Below are positions 36,093 to 48,567 of a DNA stretch of 64,000 nt, piece by piece; position 1 is the stretch's first letter; every line of letters starts with the position of its first letter. The notes below the pieces were generated by a model that saw nothing but the letters and a program-made list of their open reading frames with translations, did no database searches and was not told where the DNA came from. The DNA comes from Flaveria trinervia (lineage: Eukaryota; Streptophyta; Magnoliopsida; Asterales; Asteraceae), in assembly GCA_025506515.1 (NCBI GenBank), contig CM046444.1, positions 122,985,701-123,049,700 on the forward strand, given 5' to 3'. Both the position numbers and the translations under genes were made by a program.

Positions 36093-38633
36093 CATGTCTC
36101 GACCTTATTTTCTACAAATATATTGGGGTGGTGATATTTCATTCGAAAATGGAAATATCATATATGATGTTTCTACTAGAAGTTCAACTATTATTCTTCG
36201 TAATAGAGTTTCATACGAAGAGTTTGTAGATTTGATTTATAATCATCTTCAGGTTCAAAAAGAGTATTATAATTTGAAATTAAAATTATATTACTCTTAT
36301 GCTGGTTTCTCTCAAAGTTATGAAATTTTCAATGACTCAAGTCTAGATGTTTTGTATTATTTGGGAGAAAATGTTGAAAATTTTAGAGCAAATGTTTATG
36401 TTATCATTGAGCCAAAATTGTGTGTACAACAATCCAATTATATGGATCTCGTACGTGGTTTCTCTGTATCTCAAGCACCCGATCCGTCAAGCAATTCTTA
36501 TCATCAAGGCAATGTAAGATCGCATGATTATCAAACCGGTCCGTCAACAAATTCTCATCATCAAGTCGACGATGATAATGAAGTTTTGAAAAGTCGGATG
36601 ATGGTCGTTCAGATAGCAGTGAAGATACTGAACTCATTCCATCACAAGAAGAATCCAGTGATGATGACAACAACACTTATGAAGTTTCAAACAATTATAA
36701 TTCTGGTGTTACTCCAGGATCTTACGGGAAGGTGAACTATTCTAAAGATCCTCAGGAGTTAAGAGATTATGAAGCTGCTGATTTTGACGATGAAGACCAT
36801 ATGGATATATGGAATGAAGAGTCAAAAGAAATTCGTGTTGGAATGTATTTTAAATCGAAAGATGAAGTGATGCATGCAGTGTGGTTATGGAATCTTGCAC
36901 GTAACAGAGAGGTTGTTGTAGTTGAAAGTAAACATACAAGATGGAGAGCAAAGTGCTACAACACCAGCCCTAATTACAATAATAATCTTCATAGTGGTCC
37001 TCAATGTTCATGGTATGTTTATGCTTCCAAGAACCATGATCATCACATGTGGAGAATTTCAAGATGGGTGAATTCCCACAACTGCTTTGGTACTGTTGTT
37101 GGTAACAACAATAGAAGTTTCAAAATGCAGAGATATTATTACCCGTATCATCCATTTTATTCGTCAAGATATTGCTTTTCTCATCAAGCAAATTCAAGCG
37201 CATTTGAAAGACACGTTGAATGTTGATGTTTCATATAATAAGCCTGGCGAGCTAGAAAAGCTGCTATTGAGAATATTTATGGTAGTTGGGACAGTAATTT
37301 TGAGGAATTACCTACGTACATCAACGCATTACAAGAGAAGAACCATGTTATCGTGGAATGGTTACATTATTCGACCGGTACATCTGCTTATTACACATTT
37401 AAATATGTGTTTTGGGCATTCGGTCCAATAATTAAAGCGTTCAGCTATTGTCAGCCTGTGATATCTGTTGACGGTACTTTCTTGAAAGGTTCTTACCGTG
37501 ATAAAATGTTAATTGTAGTTGCAAAAAATGCAACAACTATGTAATGTCGATAGCTTATGCAATTGTAGACGAAGAGACGGTAGAAAGTTGGAGTTGGTTT
37601 TTCCACCAATTCTGGTCACACATTGCAGTTCACCATAATTATATTGGTTCGGGAAAAAAGTTATGTGTTATTCCGATAGGCACAAAGGAATTATTCGTGC
37701 AATGAATACTCTTGAAGAATGGAAAAATAATGTTGTGCATCAATTTTGTCTCCGACATGTTCAAAGTAACCTCATGCAAAAGTTCAAGGTTTCTAGCTTA
37801 AAAAGGCTATGTTGGTCTATCGGAAGCACCACCCAACAAAGAAAGTATAACTACTGTGAAAGTCAAATGAAAAGCATCAATCTAGAAGCGTGGGTATTTA
37901 AAAACTATTAAAGAGAGTAAATTGACGCTTCTACATGATAAAAATCATCGTTGGTGGGGTAACCTGACGACGAACATTTCAGAAAGCTTCAACAATACGT
38001 TGTGAGGTGTCAGGCTTATGCCAATAAAAGCTATTATTAATTGTACGTTCGAGAAAACAGTCGAACAGTTCAGAAAGCACACTGACATCACAACCAACTG
38101 TAACACCACGTAACCCCTCGCATATGGCGTTTATTTAACACATGTGATATTAACTCGCAAGAGCATATTATAACAGAGTTTGATTACAGAGAGGCGAGGT
38201 ATAGAGTTTTGTCAAAGATACAAACAAATGAAGCTGGTGGAAATGATTATACCGTGGAATACAAAAAACAGAACTTGCACGTGTGGTAAATGGCAGATGC
38301 AAAGAATTCCATGCTCACATGCAATTGCAGTTTGCCGCCATAGAGGTGAATCACCTCATAACATTGTTCATCAGGTCTATAGTACTGTTGTTTATCAAGA
38401 ACAGTATAACGGACATTTTCACCCGCTAAGTCACATTGATTATTGAAAGAACCCGGGTTGGAAGATAAGAGGTGATCCCTCAAAAATCACCACGTCACGA
38501 GGTAGGAGACGCACGAGAAGGATACACAACGAGATGGATGTTCATCATCCAAATGCACCTGTCATACGTAGATGTTCAATATGTAGACAAACAGGTATTA
38601 ACATGAACACTTGTCCAAACTCATATTCATGAG
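36093..38633 (+). pseudogene. Mutator-like transposase (MURA family), broken
   Basis: Starts MSRPYFLQIYWGGDI, the N-terminal module common in plant MURA-type proteins. Then come an acidic linker; the MuDR DNA-binding region (GMYFKSKDEVMHAVWLW ... CSWYVYASKN ... MWRIS); the MULE catalytic domain with the first Asp in ISVDGTFLKGSYR (about 37465-37503), the second in YSDRHKGII (about 37670) and a downstream NISESFNN (about 37973-37996); and a SWIM finger CTCGKWQMQRIPCSHAIAV (38277-38333). It ends with a CCxC-type tail (RCSICRQTG) at TGA 38633. Frameshifts near 36580, 37140-37230, 37540 and 37650 and stops around 37910-38180 disable it. Confidence 0.9.
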
Positions 38634-38827
38634 GAGATTGTTGTATCATAATTTTATTTGATGTGTACTAGTTATTATTATTTTATATTAATATTAGTTT
38701 TATATTATAAAATATAAATTTAATTTTATTAAAAAAACTCATATAAATACCACCAACCTTATCATCATAAATCACCACATTTCAAACACCACTACACTTT
38801 CAAAAAATCACTACATAAACCATAAAA

Positions 38828-39888
38828 ATGGCACACCACCCCGGTAAAGAACCAGTTCATGAACTCCGATCGACGAGTTCAATTCTACAAAGATTGATGC
38901 GGCCTAAGAAGCAACATGAATCGTCTTCGTCAGAAAACAACCCGATGCATATACCATTTTTAGTTGCAGATGAAGAAGAATCTAAAAACTGGTCAAAAGA
39001 TGCTATTGATTTCTACAACAATAGGGATGCGTCATATTTTGTTTCAGTTCTATTTGATGGTAACTGGCTTGGGAAGGATTTTTGGGGTGCTTTATTAGGG
39101 TACGAACGTGACGGTCGTCTTTCTCCATTGGTAAAAATATTATATTTTTTAGTTAAATAATTAGTTTGATATAATATTTATTAGATGATAATATTTTATA
39201 TCACAACATATAGAAGGTTGGGTAAAACGGATGATGCGGATGAGACGTGAAAAGCTTGCGAAATTTGGACCATGAGGGTGAATTGGACACATTCTACCAC
39301 CTCAGTTTCGGGATGAATTATGTGTGTGGGAAGATGTCAAGCCTGTCAAATATGCCAACGGAACTGATGAGTTGTACCCTCCATTTGGGAGGTGCAATAT
39401 GTTTATATTCCAATTCTATAAAAGCAGTAGAAGATTGGTTACTTATCCGAATCAACTTGCATACAATGGAGATCCTTCAGTATTGGTCAAATAACTTATA
39501 TCGTGAACTATATCATGAGTTAGTTCTTCCTATTTTAGATTTTATTCCATGTAATTTTTACTGTCTGATGGAACAGATTGGTTACTGGAAAAAAAATTAT
39601 ACTGGACCGTTTATTCATCTTGATAAAAGGGATCATATGTCATTCATAACTACTGAGGAGTACTTGCCTAAGGGTGGGGGTGACCTTGGTAGTGATTCAG
39701 GGGTTTTTATTTGTATGTTAATGCAAAAGCTAGTTCAAGAAAAAACTTTAACTATGGAGGGAGATTTTAAAGACACTTGTGCAAGATATTGACGCTATAT
39801 GGCAAAAAAGTTTTATCAGTATCGTTATACATATAGTCACCCTGAATGGTTCACAGAAAAGATAGTCAAACGCAAGATCCACAAGTGA
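38828..39888 (+). pseudogene. Ulp1/C48-like cysteine protease of the MULE, broken
   Basis: An N-terminal exon (MAHHPGKEPVHELR ... DGNWLGKDFWGALLGY) ends at a GTAAAAAT donor (39132). A second segment starts near 39214 (WVKRMMRMRREKLAKF ... FRDELCVWEDVKPV) and reads through shifts to INLHTMEILQYWSN and, at the 3' end, DLGSDSGVFICMLMQKL. In MULE-borne Ulp1 proteins this last block is SDCG with the catalytic Cys; here it is Ser. An in-frame TGA follows CARY, after which the reading continues RYMAKKFYQYRY to TGA 39888. Plant MULEs that carry such a gene are called Kaonashi-type; its role in transposition is unknown. Confidence 0.8.
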
Positions 39889-40086
39889 CCTTTTTTGTTG
39901 TATTACCGCTTTACTTGTTACTATTATTGTACTACTTGTTTGGTTTTGGATGCTTGTTTTAATAATATTGTAGCTTAAGTTCGTATTCTATGATAAAGTT
40001 GCATTATATAATTAATATATAAAAGTGTAAAAAATTACATAATTAAAAAGGTAAAATACATCACTAAAAATATAAAAAAATAATAT

Positions 40087-40618
40087 CTAACGAGTGTCAT
40101 CATCATCGTTTGTGGCTTCATCATTTAAGTCGAACAGGCAAGGAGATGGATTAAAAAACCGGTCAACTGATTGAGATGTATCTTGAAATTGAGGGTAATA
40201 AGGTAACGGGAAAGAATGGTGAAATGATTGTTGATAACTATTATTAGGGATTTGATAAGGATTTGACGGCCCCCCGTCTTCGAAATTCTGGTTCCCCATT
40301 TGACTAAAATGTGGAAACTGAGTACTTGAGGTACCACCATAAAAAAAATCTTCGTTGCCCATTTGGCTAGAAAGGGGGAGTCAAACTGTTGTTCCGTGAA
40401 ATCCATTGGTCCTGTCATATTTGTTGCACAACATTATCATCAACAACATGTCTACCAACCCTCCCTCATTCTCTACCCCTTCTGGGTAAACGTTGTGTGA
40501 CAGGAGGAAGTTGAGTATCATCAACATTCTGTGTCACATGCGTGGTAGATAACTTATATGATTTGCATGTGCAAAATCCATAAACGGCTCGTCATATTCC
40601 TCCCCGTTCATCCCCTGG
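40087..40618 (-). pseudogene. C-terminal tail of the MULE-borne PMD gene
   Basis: Minus-strand reading frames beginning at the gypsy junction give GMNGEEYDEPFMDFAHAN, then QNVDDTQLPPVTQR, then MGNEDFFYGGTSSTQF repeated once as FPHFSQMGNQNFEDGG, and finally a short acidic end (FDLNDEATNDDDDTR) stopping at 40087. One or two frameshifts separate these pieces. It lies on the same strand and downstream of the PMD fragment at 52.9-53.6 kb, so I read it as that gene's 3' part separated by the retrotransposon. This is inferred from position and strand; low-complexity tails are not diagnostic alone. Confidence 0.55.
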
Positions 40619-42843
40619 TGTAACACCCGGTTATTTTAAAAGACAAGAAATAAAGAATAAAAGAAAGAAAGGGCAATTAAGTCCAAGTGGAGGGACTAAA
40701 AGTGTAAAAAGGACAAAAATTATGTAAAGTTAGTGTAAAGGTGGGCATGGCCGCCCACCTCTTTTCACATCACCATCTTCTTCGGTTTTAGAGAGAGTGA
40801 GCAGAGAAAAACTCTCGGTTGAAGATAAGAAGAAGAAGAGAAGTCGAATTCAAGGTAAGAATTCGTGGTTTTTACATGTTTATGACGGGTTTTATCCCGG
40901 TTTCATGCTTATGTGCTTATGTGTTGTGTTTGTGCTCGGGTGTGCGTGTGTGGTGTTGTTTTTAGGTGTTTGAACTCATTGCAAGCGGGTTACAAAGGAA
41001 GAAACACCCAAGTTGCATCAGGTGAGTTCTAGACTCTGGTTTTATTTGTTTTAAATGATCTTTTGGGCTGAAAATGTATTAAAATGATTTTTACAAGTTC
41101 ATGTATGTTTACCGTGTGCATTGTGCATGAATGAATGTGATTCTTGAATGCTTATAGGTTATTCATGTTAGAATAGCCACATTAAGCTTATAACAGACAA
41201 ATTCGATGATTTGGGTTGAAAACATACTGGAAACATATAGTACAGAAGGTCCATGCGCCTAAATAAGGTTCATGCGCCTGAAAATGCCATAGTAAGAACT
41301 AAGTGTGATCCATGCGCCTAAACAGTAACCCATGCGCCTAATATTACCTTAGAAATGTTTAAGTACAACGTCCATGCGCCTGAAATTCTCATGCGCCTAA
41401 GTGTTCATACGCACACATAGTGCCCATGCGCCTGAACAGTGGTCCATGCGTCTAGAAATGTTAGCTGGACGACTAAGTGTAAGGCTCATGCGCCCCAATA
41501 GTGCCCATGCGCCCAAGTGGCCTATGCGCCTAAGTGTTCATATGCACATACAGTGTCCATGTGCCTGAAATTCTCATGCGCCTAAGTGTTCATACGCACA
41601 TACAGCGTCCATACACCTGAAATTCTCATGCGCCTAAGTGTTCATACGCACACATAGTGCCCATGCGCCTGAACAGTTCATGCGTCCAAAGTAAAAATGT
41701 TTAAGTATGAGGATGATGCGCCTATATAGTGATGAAACGCCCAAGTAGGGCCCATGCGCCCAAATAGTTTCCATGCGCCTAAGACTTAGAAATTTTTACA
41801 GAATTTTTCTAGGAGTCTGTGCCTTAGGGTTTTGACCGAGGTTGACTAAGGGCTTATTAATGATAATGTTTCATGCATGATATGATTGATTATGATTGTT
41901 CCTGATTATTGTTATTGCTATTATTATTATTACTTATAGTGTGTGACTTTACGTGGTATGTTATCATCGTAACGTAAAGTATATCGTAATAATAAAGTGA
42001 AAAGAGCAATGAAGAAAAGAAGAGGAACATTAATGAAAATATTAACAAGTCTTGCAAGCTTACAGGAGGTACACGATCGTGTTGTCGTTAGCTCAACTGT
42101 GCTGCGGGTTAGCTACCCTTTTATGCACACAGGGTCAAACAATTGATATTGGTAGGACCTTTGCAGTGTGTCCTGGGTGATTGGGTGGCCTTGTACATAG
42201 TACACAGACCCTTTCGAGGGATACAGTTACCCTTTCGGGGGATATAGTTGACCCTTTCGAGGGATACAGTTGACCCTTTCGAGGGATATAGATGGCCCAT
42301 CACCCGTTTTCCATCGCGCATATAGTTGGGGTATTGCTCACTGGTCCATACAGAAAGTGAAACATAAAGTTAAAAGTTTACAGACAAGGCATACAGTACA
42401 GAGAACGAACAGTATGTGTTCATATAGTTGATGTGTGCTCGCATATACAGTACAGAATTGTATTTACAGAAAAGAGTATTTTCTTATACAAACATAGAAA
42501 GTATTTTATTACTTTTAAAACTAGAGCTCACTCAGCAACGCTGACTTTTATACATTTTTAGTTGGCATGTAATTATTGCTGAGGATGGCACGAGGGTGAA
42601 GCTACTCGGCAGGGAAAGACTGACATTCGTTCGTATTCTATGTTAATGTTGTTATGTAATGCAGTAAAACGATTCTTTTGTAAACAGATTAATGATGATG
42701 TATTGCTTAACAATAGTGTTTTAAATGATATGAATGGTTTTTGATAAATCATTTCCGCTGCATAAATCTGTATAATTGAAATGTTTAATGTTTTAATTGC
42801 TATGAATGACCAACTGTGAGGTTTCTCGGATCGGGGCCTTACA
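40619..42843 (+). repeat. 5' LTR of gypsy element
   Basis: Starts TGTAACACCC and ends GGGGCCTTACA, with terminal TGTAA/TTACA inverted repeat, 2225 bp. It contains a CATGCGCC minisatellite (41250-41790) and a four-copy GACCCTTTCGAGGGATA repeat (about 42207-42291). Confidence 0.9.
41250..41790. repeat. CATGCGCC(T/C) minisatellite in LTR
   Basis: More than a dozen exact CATGCGCC cores, followed by TAAG, TGAA or CAAG and variable 5-25 bp spacers, with mutated copies such as CATACGCAC. A second copy of the array, split by the solo LTR, is at 48411-48567 and 51142-51515. Confidence 0.9.
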
Positions 42844-42846
42844 AGT

Positions 42847-42859
42847 TGGTATCAGAGCC
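42847..42859 (+). other. primer binding site
   Basis: TGGTATCAGAGCC lies 3 bp after the 5' LTR. It is complementary to the 3' end of plant initiator tRNA-Met and is the usual primer site of plant gypsy and copia elements. Confidence 0.95.
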
Positions 42860-43190
42860 AAAGTTTAAGAGAATTGGGTTAAATAAACTTTTAAAACCTA
42901 AACTGAAAATGGGACAAATGGATGGATGTCAACCCGAGTAGCTACGTGCCATCAGGTATGTCTTTTCTTAAAGTTAACCGGTATTACTTGCGCATGCTAT
43001 TTGATTATGTGCTCATAGTAGATTTAAATACTGATTAACTCAGGATAAGAGATGCTTGAGGTATGAAGAATAAAGTAAGTGACTAATCACAATTGGCCAC
43101 TGTAATTAGGGACTTACTATACTTGACATAAACTGAGTATTCCTTGAAGGACCGTGTTAGTGTTTGAATCTTATAGTGTGCTTATAGAGG

Positions 43191-46100
43191 ATGGTTGGCG
43201 GTAGATCTTCAAAAGCCTCTCGTGGTGGAGGTCACGGTGCTGCTCCACGACCTAAGAGGGGGAGACCCCGAGTAGAGAAAGCGGTTCATGAAGAACCAGA
43301 GACTCCTCATCCGGAGGGCGGCGGCAAGAGCACCAATTTGAGAGCCTCAGTAAAGGAGGTTGTGGTGGAAAAGGTTCACCAGGTCATGCAGATGATTCTA
43401 CCATCTGTGGTGACCGAAGTGATCAAGGCAGTTAGAGAGGGAGAGAGAAAAGAAAAGGGCGAACCTACGGGCGAAAGAAGACAGCCCGAGACTGAGACGG
43501 TTCCGTCCGATGATGAGGATGAGGAAGAAGAGCCTGCGCCGGAGGCGACACTAGGCTGCAATATGGGGCATTTATGAGATTCAAGCCCCCTACCTTCGAT
43601 GGGAACGGCACTACTGCAGCTGCTCACCGGTGGGTAAGGGAAATGGAGGTTGTCCTCGATATCAGTGAGTGTCGTGAGGATCAAAAGGTGAAGTTCGCTA
43701 CCCACTCCTTTGTGGACTCGGCCTTGTGCTGGTGGGACAACATTGTCCAAGCCGAGAGTAGCAGGGCCATTGGAAGAATGAGATGGCCTGAATCGAAGAA
43801 GTTAGTGATTGAGGAATCTGTCCTCACAGAGAGATGGACAAGGTGGAAAGGGAATTTCTGCAGCTGGAGGCGGGAACAATGACACACCAGCAGTACACCA
43901 CTAAATTCAATGAAATGGCGCGGCTGGTGCCCGATCAAGTGACACCACTGTCACGAAAGATTAAGAGATACATCTAAGGGCTACCGGCAGATATCCGTAG
44001 ACATATGATTGCCGCCTGGCCGAGCACTTTCAGGTCGGCAGTTGACTTGGCTGGCCGATTATACGATGAGCGCGAGGTGGTGGTAACTGAGGTGGATGGG
44101 AAGGATGGTGGTAGTCGGAACTGGAATGGGAAACGGTTTGGACGTGGTAGAACTGCTCCAAACAAGAAGGTGGCAAAGGTGGGTGATTGACGTGTGGTCA
44201 CCTCTGGATCAGGGCTGAGGAGGTGAGACAAATGTGGGAGAGAGCATACTGGTGAGTGCAGAATGGGGATGAACGTATGCTTCAGGTGTGGTCAGCCTGG
44301 CCATATAGCTAGAGACTGTAAGAAGCCGAGGGCGGAGAGCTCAGGAGCAGGGAATAAGAAGCCAGAGGAAGGAGGACAGAGGGCAGGTGCTAGAGCTTAC
44401 ACCATGACCCGGGAGGAAGCCAGAGCTGATCCTGATGTTGTGTCAGGTATGTTTCTAGTAAACCAAACTTATGCCTCTGTATTGTTTGATTCTGATGCTA
44501 GTAGGAGTTTTATTTCTACTACTTTCTACGCTAAGTTGCATGTTGTCAGTAGAAAGGTCAGTGCATCATTTGATGTAGAAACTGCTATTGGTAAGTCCAC
44601 TAGAATTACTGATGTGATAGAGGACTGTGCCATAGAACTAGAGGGTCATAGTTTTGCTGCTAGTTTACAAGTGATACCCCTAGGTGGATTTGATGTAGTA
44701 CTAGGGATGGACTGGTTAGCAAACTATGAAGCAAACATCGTGTGTCGCAAGAAGATGATTCGATTAGTTGCGCCCGATAAGAGTTTGGTTACGATTTATG
44801 GTGATCGCATCGACGATCCCGAAAGTGATTTCGATGGCGGTGGCGGGAAAGTGCATGAGGCGTGGATGTAGTGCCTACTTGGCCTACGTAAAGGATGTGG
44901 ACGCGCCAACACCACTACCATCTGATGTCAGTTGTGCGTGACTTTCCGGACGTATTCCCGGAAGACTTACCCGGTGTGCCACCGGATCGTGAGATTGAAT
45001 TCCAAATTGACTTGATACCCGGTGCTCACCCGTTGCCAAAGCACCATATCGGTTAGCTCCGACAGAAATGAAGGAACTGATGGAGCAGTTGCAAGAGCTG
45101 CTCGATAAGGGGTTCATTAGACCGATTATCTCTCCCTGGGGTGCTCCGGTCCTATTTGTGAAGAAGAAAGACGGTAGTATGAGGATGTGTATTGACTACC
45201 GAGAGCTAAACAAGTTAACGGTAAAGAACCGATACCCCCTACCAAGAATAGATGACCTGTTTGACCAGCTCCAAGGTGCCAGTTGGTTTTCAAGGATAGA
45301 TCTTCGATCTGGTTACCATCAGCTGAAGGTGAAGGAGCAGGACATTCCTAAAATAGCTTTTCGTACGCGCTACGGTCACTATGAATTCCTTGTTATGTCA
45401 TTTGGTTTGACCAATGCGCCAGCTGCTTTTATGGATCTAATGAACCGTGTGTGTCGACCTATGTTGGATAAATCAGTGATTGTGTTCATTGATGATATCC
45501 TGATTTATTCAAGGAGTGAGATTGAGCATGCCGGCCATATTCGGGAGGTCCTAGAGACGTTGAGAAAGGAGAAGTTGTATGCAAATTTCTCTAAATGCGC
45601 GTTCTGGTTACGCGAAGTTCAGTTCTTAGGTCACGTGATAAATCCGGAGGGGATTATGGTAGACCCTGCTAAGGTGGAGGCGGTGATGCAATGGAAGTCT
45701 CTGAAGACGCCATCCGAGATTCGTATTTTCTTGGGGTTGGCGGGGTATTATCGAAGGTTCATTCAGGACTTCTCCAAGATTGCTTCTCCACTGACCCAAT
45801 TGACCCGAAAGGATGTAAAGTTTGTATGGGGTCAAGCTCAAGAACATGCTTTTGGGGAGTTAAAGGAGAGGTTGACACAAGCTCCTGTCTTGTCGTTACC
45901 CGAAGGAAGCGAGGATTTGGTAGTATACTCTGATGCTTCCTACTCGGGGTTGGGATGTGTATTAATGCAAAGAGGGAAGGTTATAGCCTATGCATCCCGA
46001 TGGTTGAAAGTTCATGAGGTCAACTACCCTACCCACGACTTGGAGCTAGCGGCCGTGGTTTTTGCACTAAAGATTTGGAGGCACTATCTGTACGGAACGA

Positions 46101-47733
46101 AGTGCACCATTTTCACGGACCATAAGAGCTTGAAGTACTTCTTCGAGCAAAAAGATCTGAACATGAGGCAGAGGCGGTGGTTGGAGCTTATAAAAGATTA
46201 TAATTACGAGATCCATTACCATCCGGGCAAAGCCAACGTGCTGGCTGATGCTCTTAGCCGGAAGGAGAGGCCCGAGCCGATTCGGGTGAAAGCATACCAA
46301 CTAATCATGACCTCTGATGTAATGAAGCAAGTCAAGGAGTTTCAGGATGAGGCGCTGAAAGAAGATCATCTAAACTCTGAAAGAATGAGAGGTCTGGTTG
46401 GGGAATTGAGTGAAAACACACTTGGTGTTAAAACTCGATTTGGACAGGTGTGGATTCCTCGTTTTAGGGGACTGTGTGAGGATTTTGAACGAAGCTCATA
46501 AGACTCGATACTCCTCATCCTGGCGTCACAAAGATGTATCAAGACATGAAGAAAAATTATTGGTGGCCGGGTATGAAACGTGACGTGGCGGAGTATGTGA
46601 GTAAGTGCCTTACTTGTTTGCAAGTGAAGGCGGAACATCAGAAGCCGTATGGGAAGATCCAACCTTTGGATATACCGGAATGGAAGTGGGAGCACATCAC
46701 CATGGACTTCATAACGAAGTTGCCACATACTCCGAAAGGATACAACGCCATATGGGTGATAGTTGACCGTCTGACGAAGAGTACTCACTTCCTACCGATC
46801 CGTGGGACATATTCATCCGAGAGGTTGGCTGACCTGTTCATCAAGGAGATTGTAACTCGTCATGGTGTGCCAGTGTCCATTGTGTCTGATCGTGACACCC
46901 GGTTACGTCTAAATTCTGGAAGAAATTCCACGATGCCATGGGGACGAGGTTACATATTAGTACGACTTATCATCCTCAAACTGATGGTCAGTCAGAAAGG
47001 ACCATTCAGACGTTGGAGGACATGCTTCGGGCATGTGTAATCGATTTTGGTGGAAGTTGGGACGACCACTTACCGTTAGCTGATCATACAACAACAGCTA
47101 TCATGCCTGCATTGGTATGCCACAATATGAGATGCTATATGTAGGAGATGTAAAACACCCATTTGTTGGGGTGACGTTGGTCAGAAAGAGTTAGGAAGCA
47201 TCGAGGTAATCGAGGCTACGACAGAGAAGCTTGAAAAGATTAAAGCCTTCATGAAGGCATCTAAAGATAGACAGAAGTCGTATGCCGATAAACGACGTAG
47301 ACCAATTGAGTTCCAGGTGGGTGACCGGGTCATGTTGAAGGTCTCCCCTTGGAAGGGTATTATCCGATTTAGAAAGCGGTGAAAGTTGAGCCCAAGATAT
47401 ATAGGCCCTTTCCGAATCATTGCTCGAGTAGGAGAGGTGGCCTATAGGCTGGAATTGCCGGATGAGTTAAGTGGGATTCACCCGACATTCCATGTGTCTC
47501 ATGTGCGAAAGTGTATAGCTGATGAAGACATGATTGTTCCACTGGAGGACATTGAAGTAGATGAAAGGCTAAATTATATGGAACAACCAGTGGCAATCAT
47601 CGATCGTAAAGAAAAGAGGCTGCGAAATAAGTGGTTCCTCTTGTGCGTGTACAGTGGAAGCATAGGAAGGGATCCGAGTCTACATGGGAGACTGAGGAGG
47701 AAATGAGGCAGCATTATCCTCGTCTGTTTGAGG
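43191..47733 (+). pseudogene. gypsy gag-pol polyprotein, broken
   Basis: Gag starts MVGGRSSKASRGGG (43191), shifts frame near 43570, and is broken by stops at 43880-44000 and 44188. A zinc knuckle CFRCGQPGHIARDC is at 44280-44321. The aspartic protease block reads LFDSDASRSF, where the active DSG triad is changed to DSD. A long intact stretch (45068-46501) holds reverse transcriptase (FIDDILIYSR active site) and RNase H (VYSDASYSGLG). Integrase fragments follow (CLTCLQVKAEHQKP; MDFITKLPHT; VSDRDTRL) in shifted frames to 47144. A C-terminal part (MSPRYIGPFRI ... FHVSHVRKC) lies at 47386-47706. Not functional. Confidence 0.92.
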
Positions 47734-47763
47734 AATAACAGGTTTCGGGGATGAAACCTATAT

Positions 47764-47777
47764 AAGGGGGGTGGACT
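47764..47777 (+). other. polypurine tract
   Basis: AAGGGGGGTGGACT directly precedes the second LTR; the plus-strand priming site of the retrotransposon. Confidence 0.85.
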
Positions 47778-48567
47778 TGTAACACCCGGTATTTTAAAAG
47801 ACAAGAAATAAAGAATAAAAGAAAGAAAGGGCAATTAAGTCCAAGTGGAGGGACTAAAAGTGTAAAAAGGACAAAAATCTTGTAAAGTTGGTGTAAAGGT
47901 GGGCATGGCCGCCCACCCTCTTTTCACATCACCATCTTCTTCGGTTTTAGAGAGAGAGAGCAGAGAAAAACTCTCGGTTGAAGATAAGAAGAAGAAGAGA
48001 AGTCGAATTCAATGTAAGAATTCGTGGTTTTTACATGTTTATGATGGGTTTTATCCCGGTTTCATGCTTATGTGCTTATGTGTTGTGTTTGTGCTCGGGT
48101 GTGCGTGTGTGGTGTTGTTTTTAGGTGTTTGAACTCATTGCAAGCGGGTTACAAAGGAAGAAACACCCAAGTTGCATCAAGTGAGTTCTAGACCTCGGTT
48201 TTATTTGTTTTAAATGATCTTTGGGGCTGAAAATGTATTAAAATGATTTTTACAAGTTCATGTATGTTTGCCCGTGTGCATTGTGCATGAATGAATGTGA
48301 TTCTTGAATGCTTATAGGTTATTCATGTTAGAATAGCCACATTAAGCTTAGAACAGACAAATTCGATGATTTGGGTTGAAAACATACTGGAAACATATAG
48401 TACAGAAGGTCCATGCGCCTAAATAAGGTTCATGCGCCTGAAAATGCCATAGTAAGAACTAAGTGTGATCCATGCGCCTAAACAGTAACCCATGCGCCTA
48501 GATTACCTTAGAAATGTTTAAGTACAGCGTCCATGCGCCTGAAATTCTCATGCGCCTAAGTGTTCAT
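47778..48567 (+). repeat. second gypsy LTR, left part
   Basis: Collinear with 40619 onward and differing by a few substitutions and 1-bp indels (for example CCGGTTATT versus CCGGTATT). Interrupted at TTCAT by the solo LTR. It contains a partial copy of the CATGCGCC array. Confidence 0.92.

Noticed and set aside
41250..41790. CRISPR-like array
   Set aside because: Repeat cores are only 8-11 bp, spacers are irregular, and the array lies in an LTR of a plant retrotransposon.
45068..46501. Intact reverse transcriptase gene as evidence for an active retrotransposon
   Set aside because: The RT-RNase H stretch is open, but gag, protease and integrase carry stops and frameshifts and the element is rearranged.
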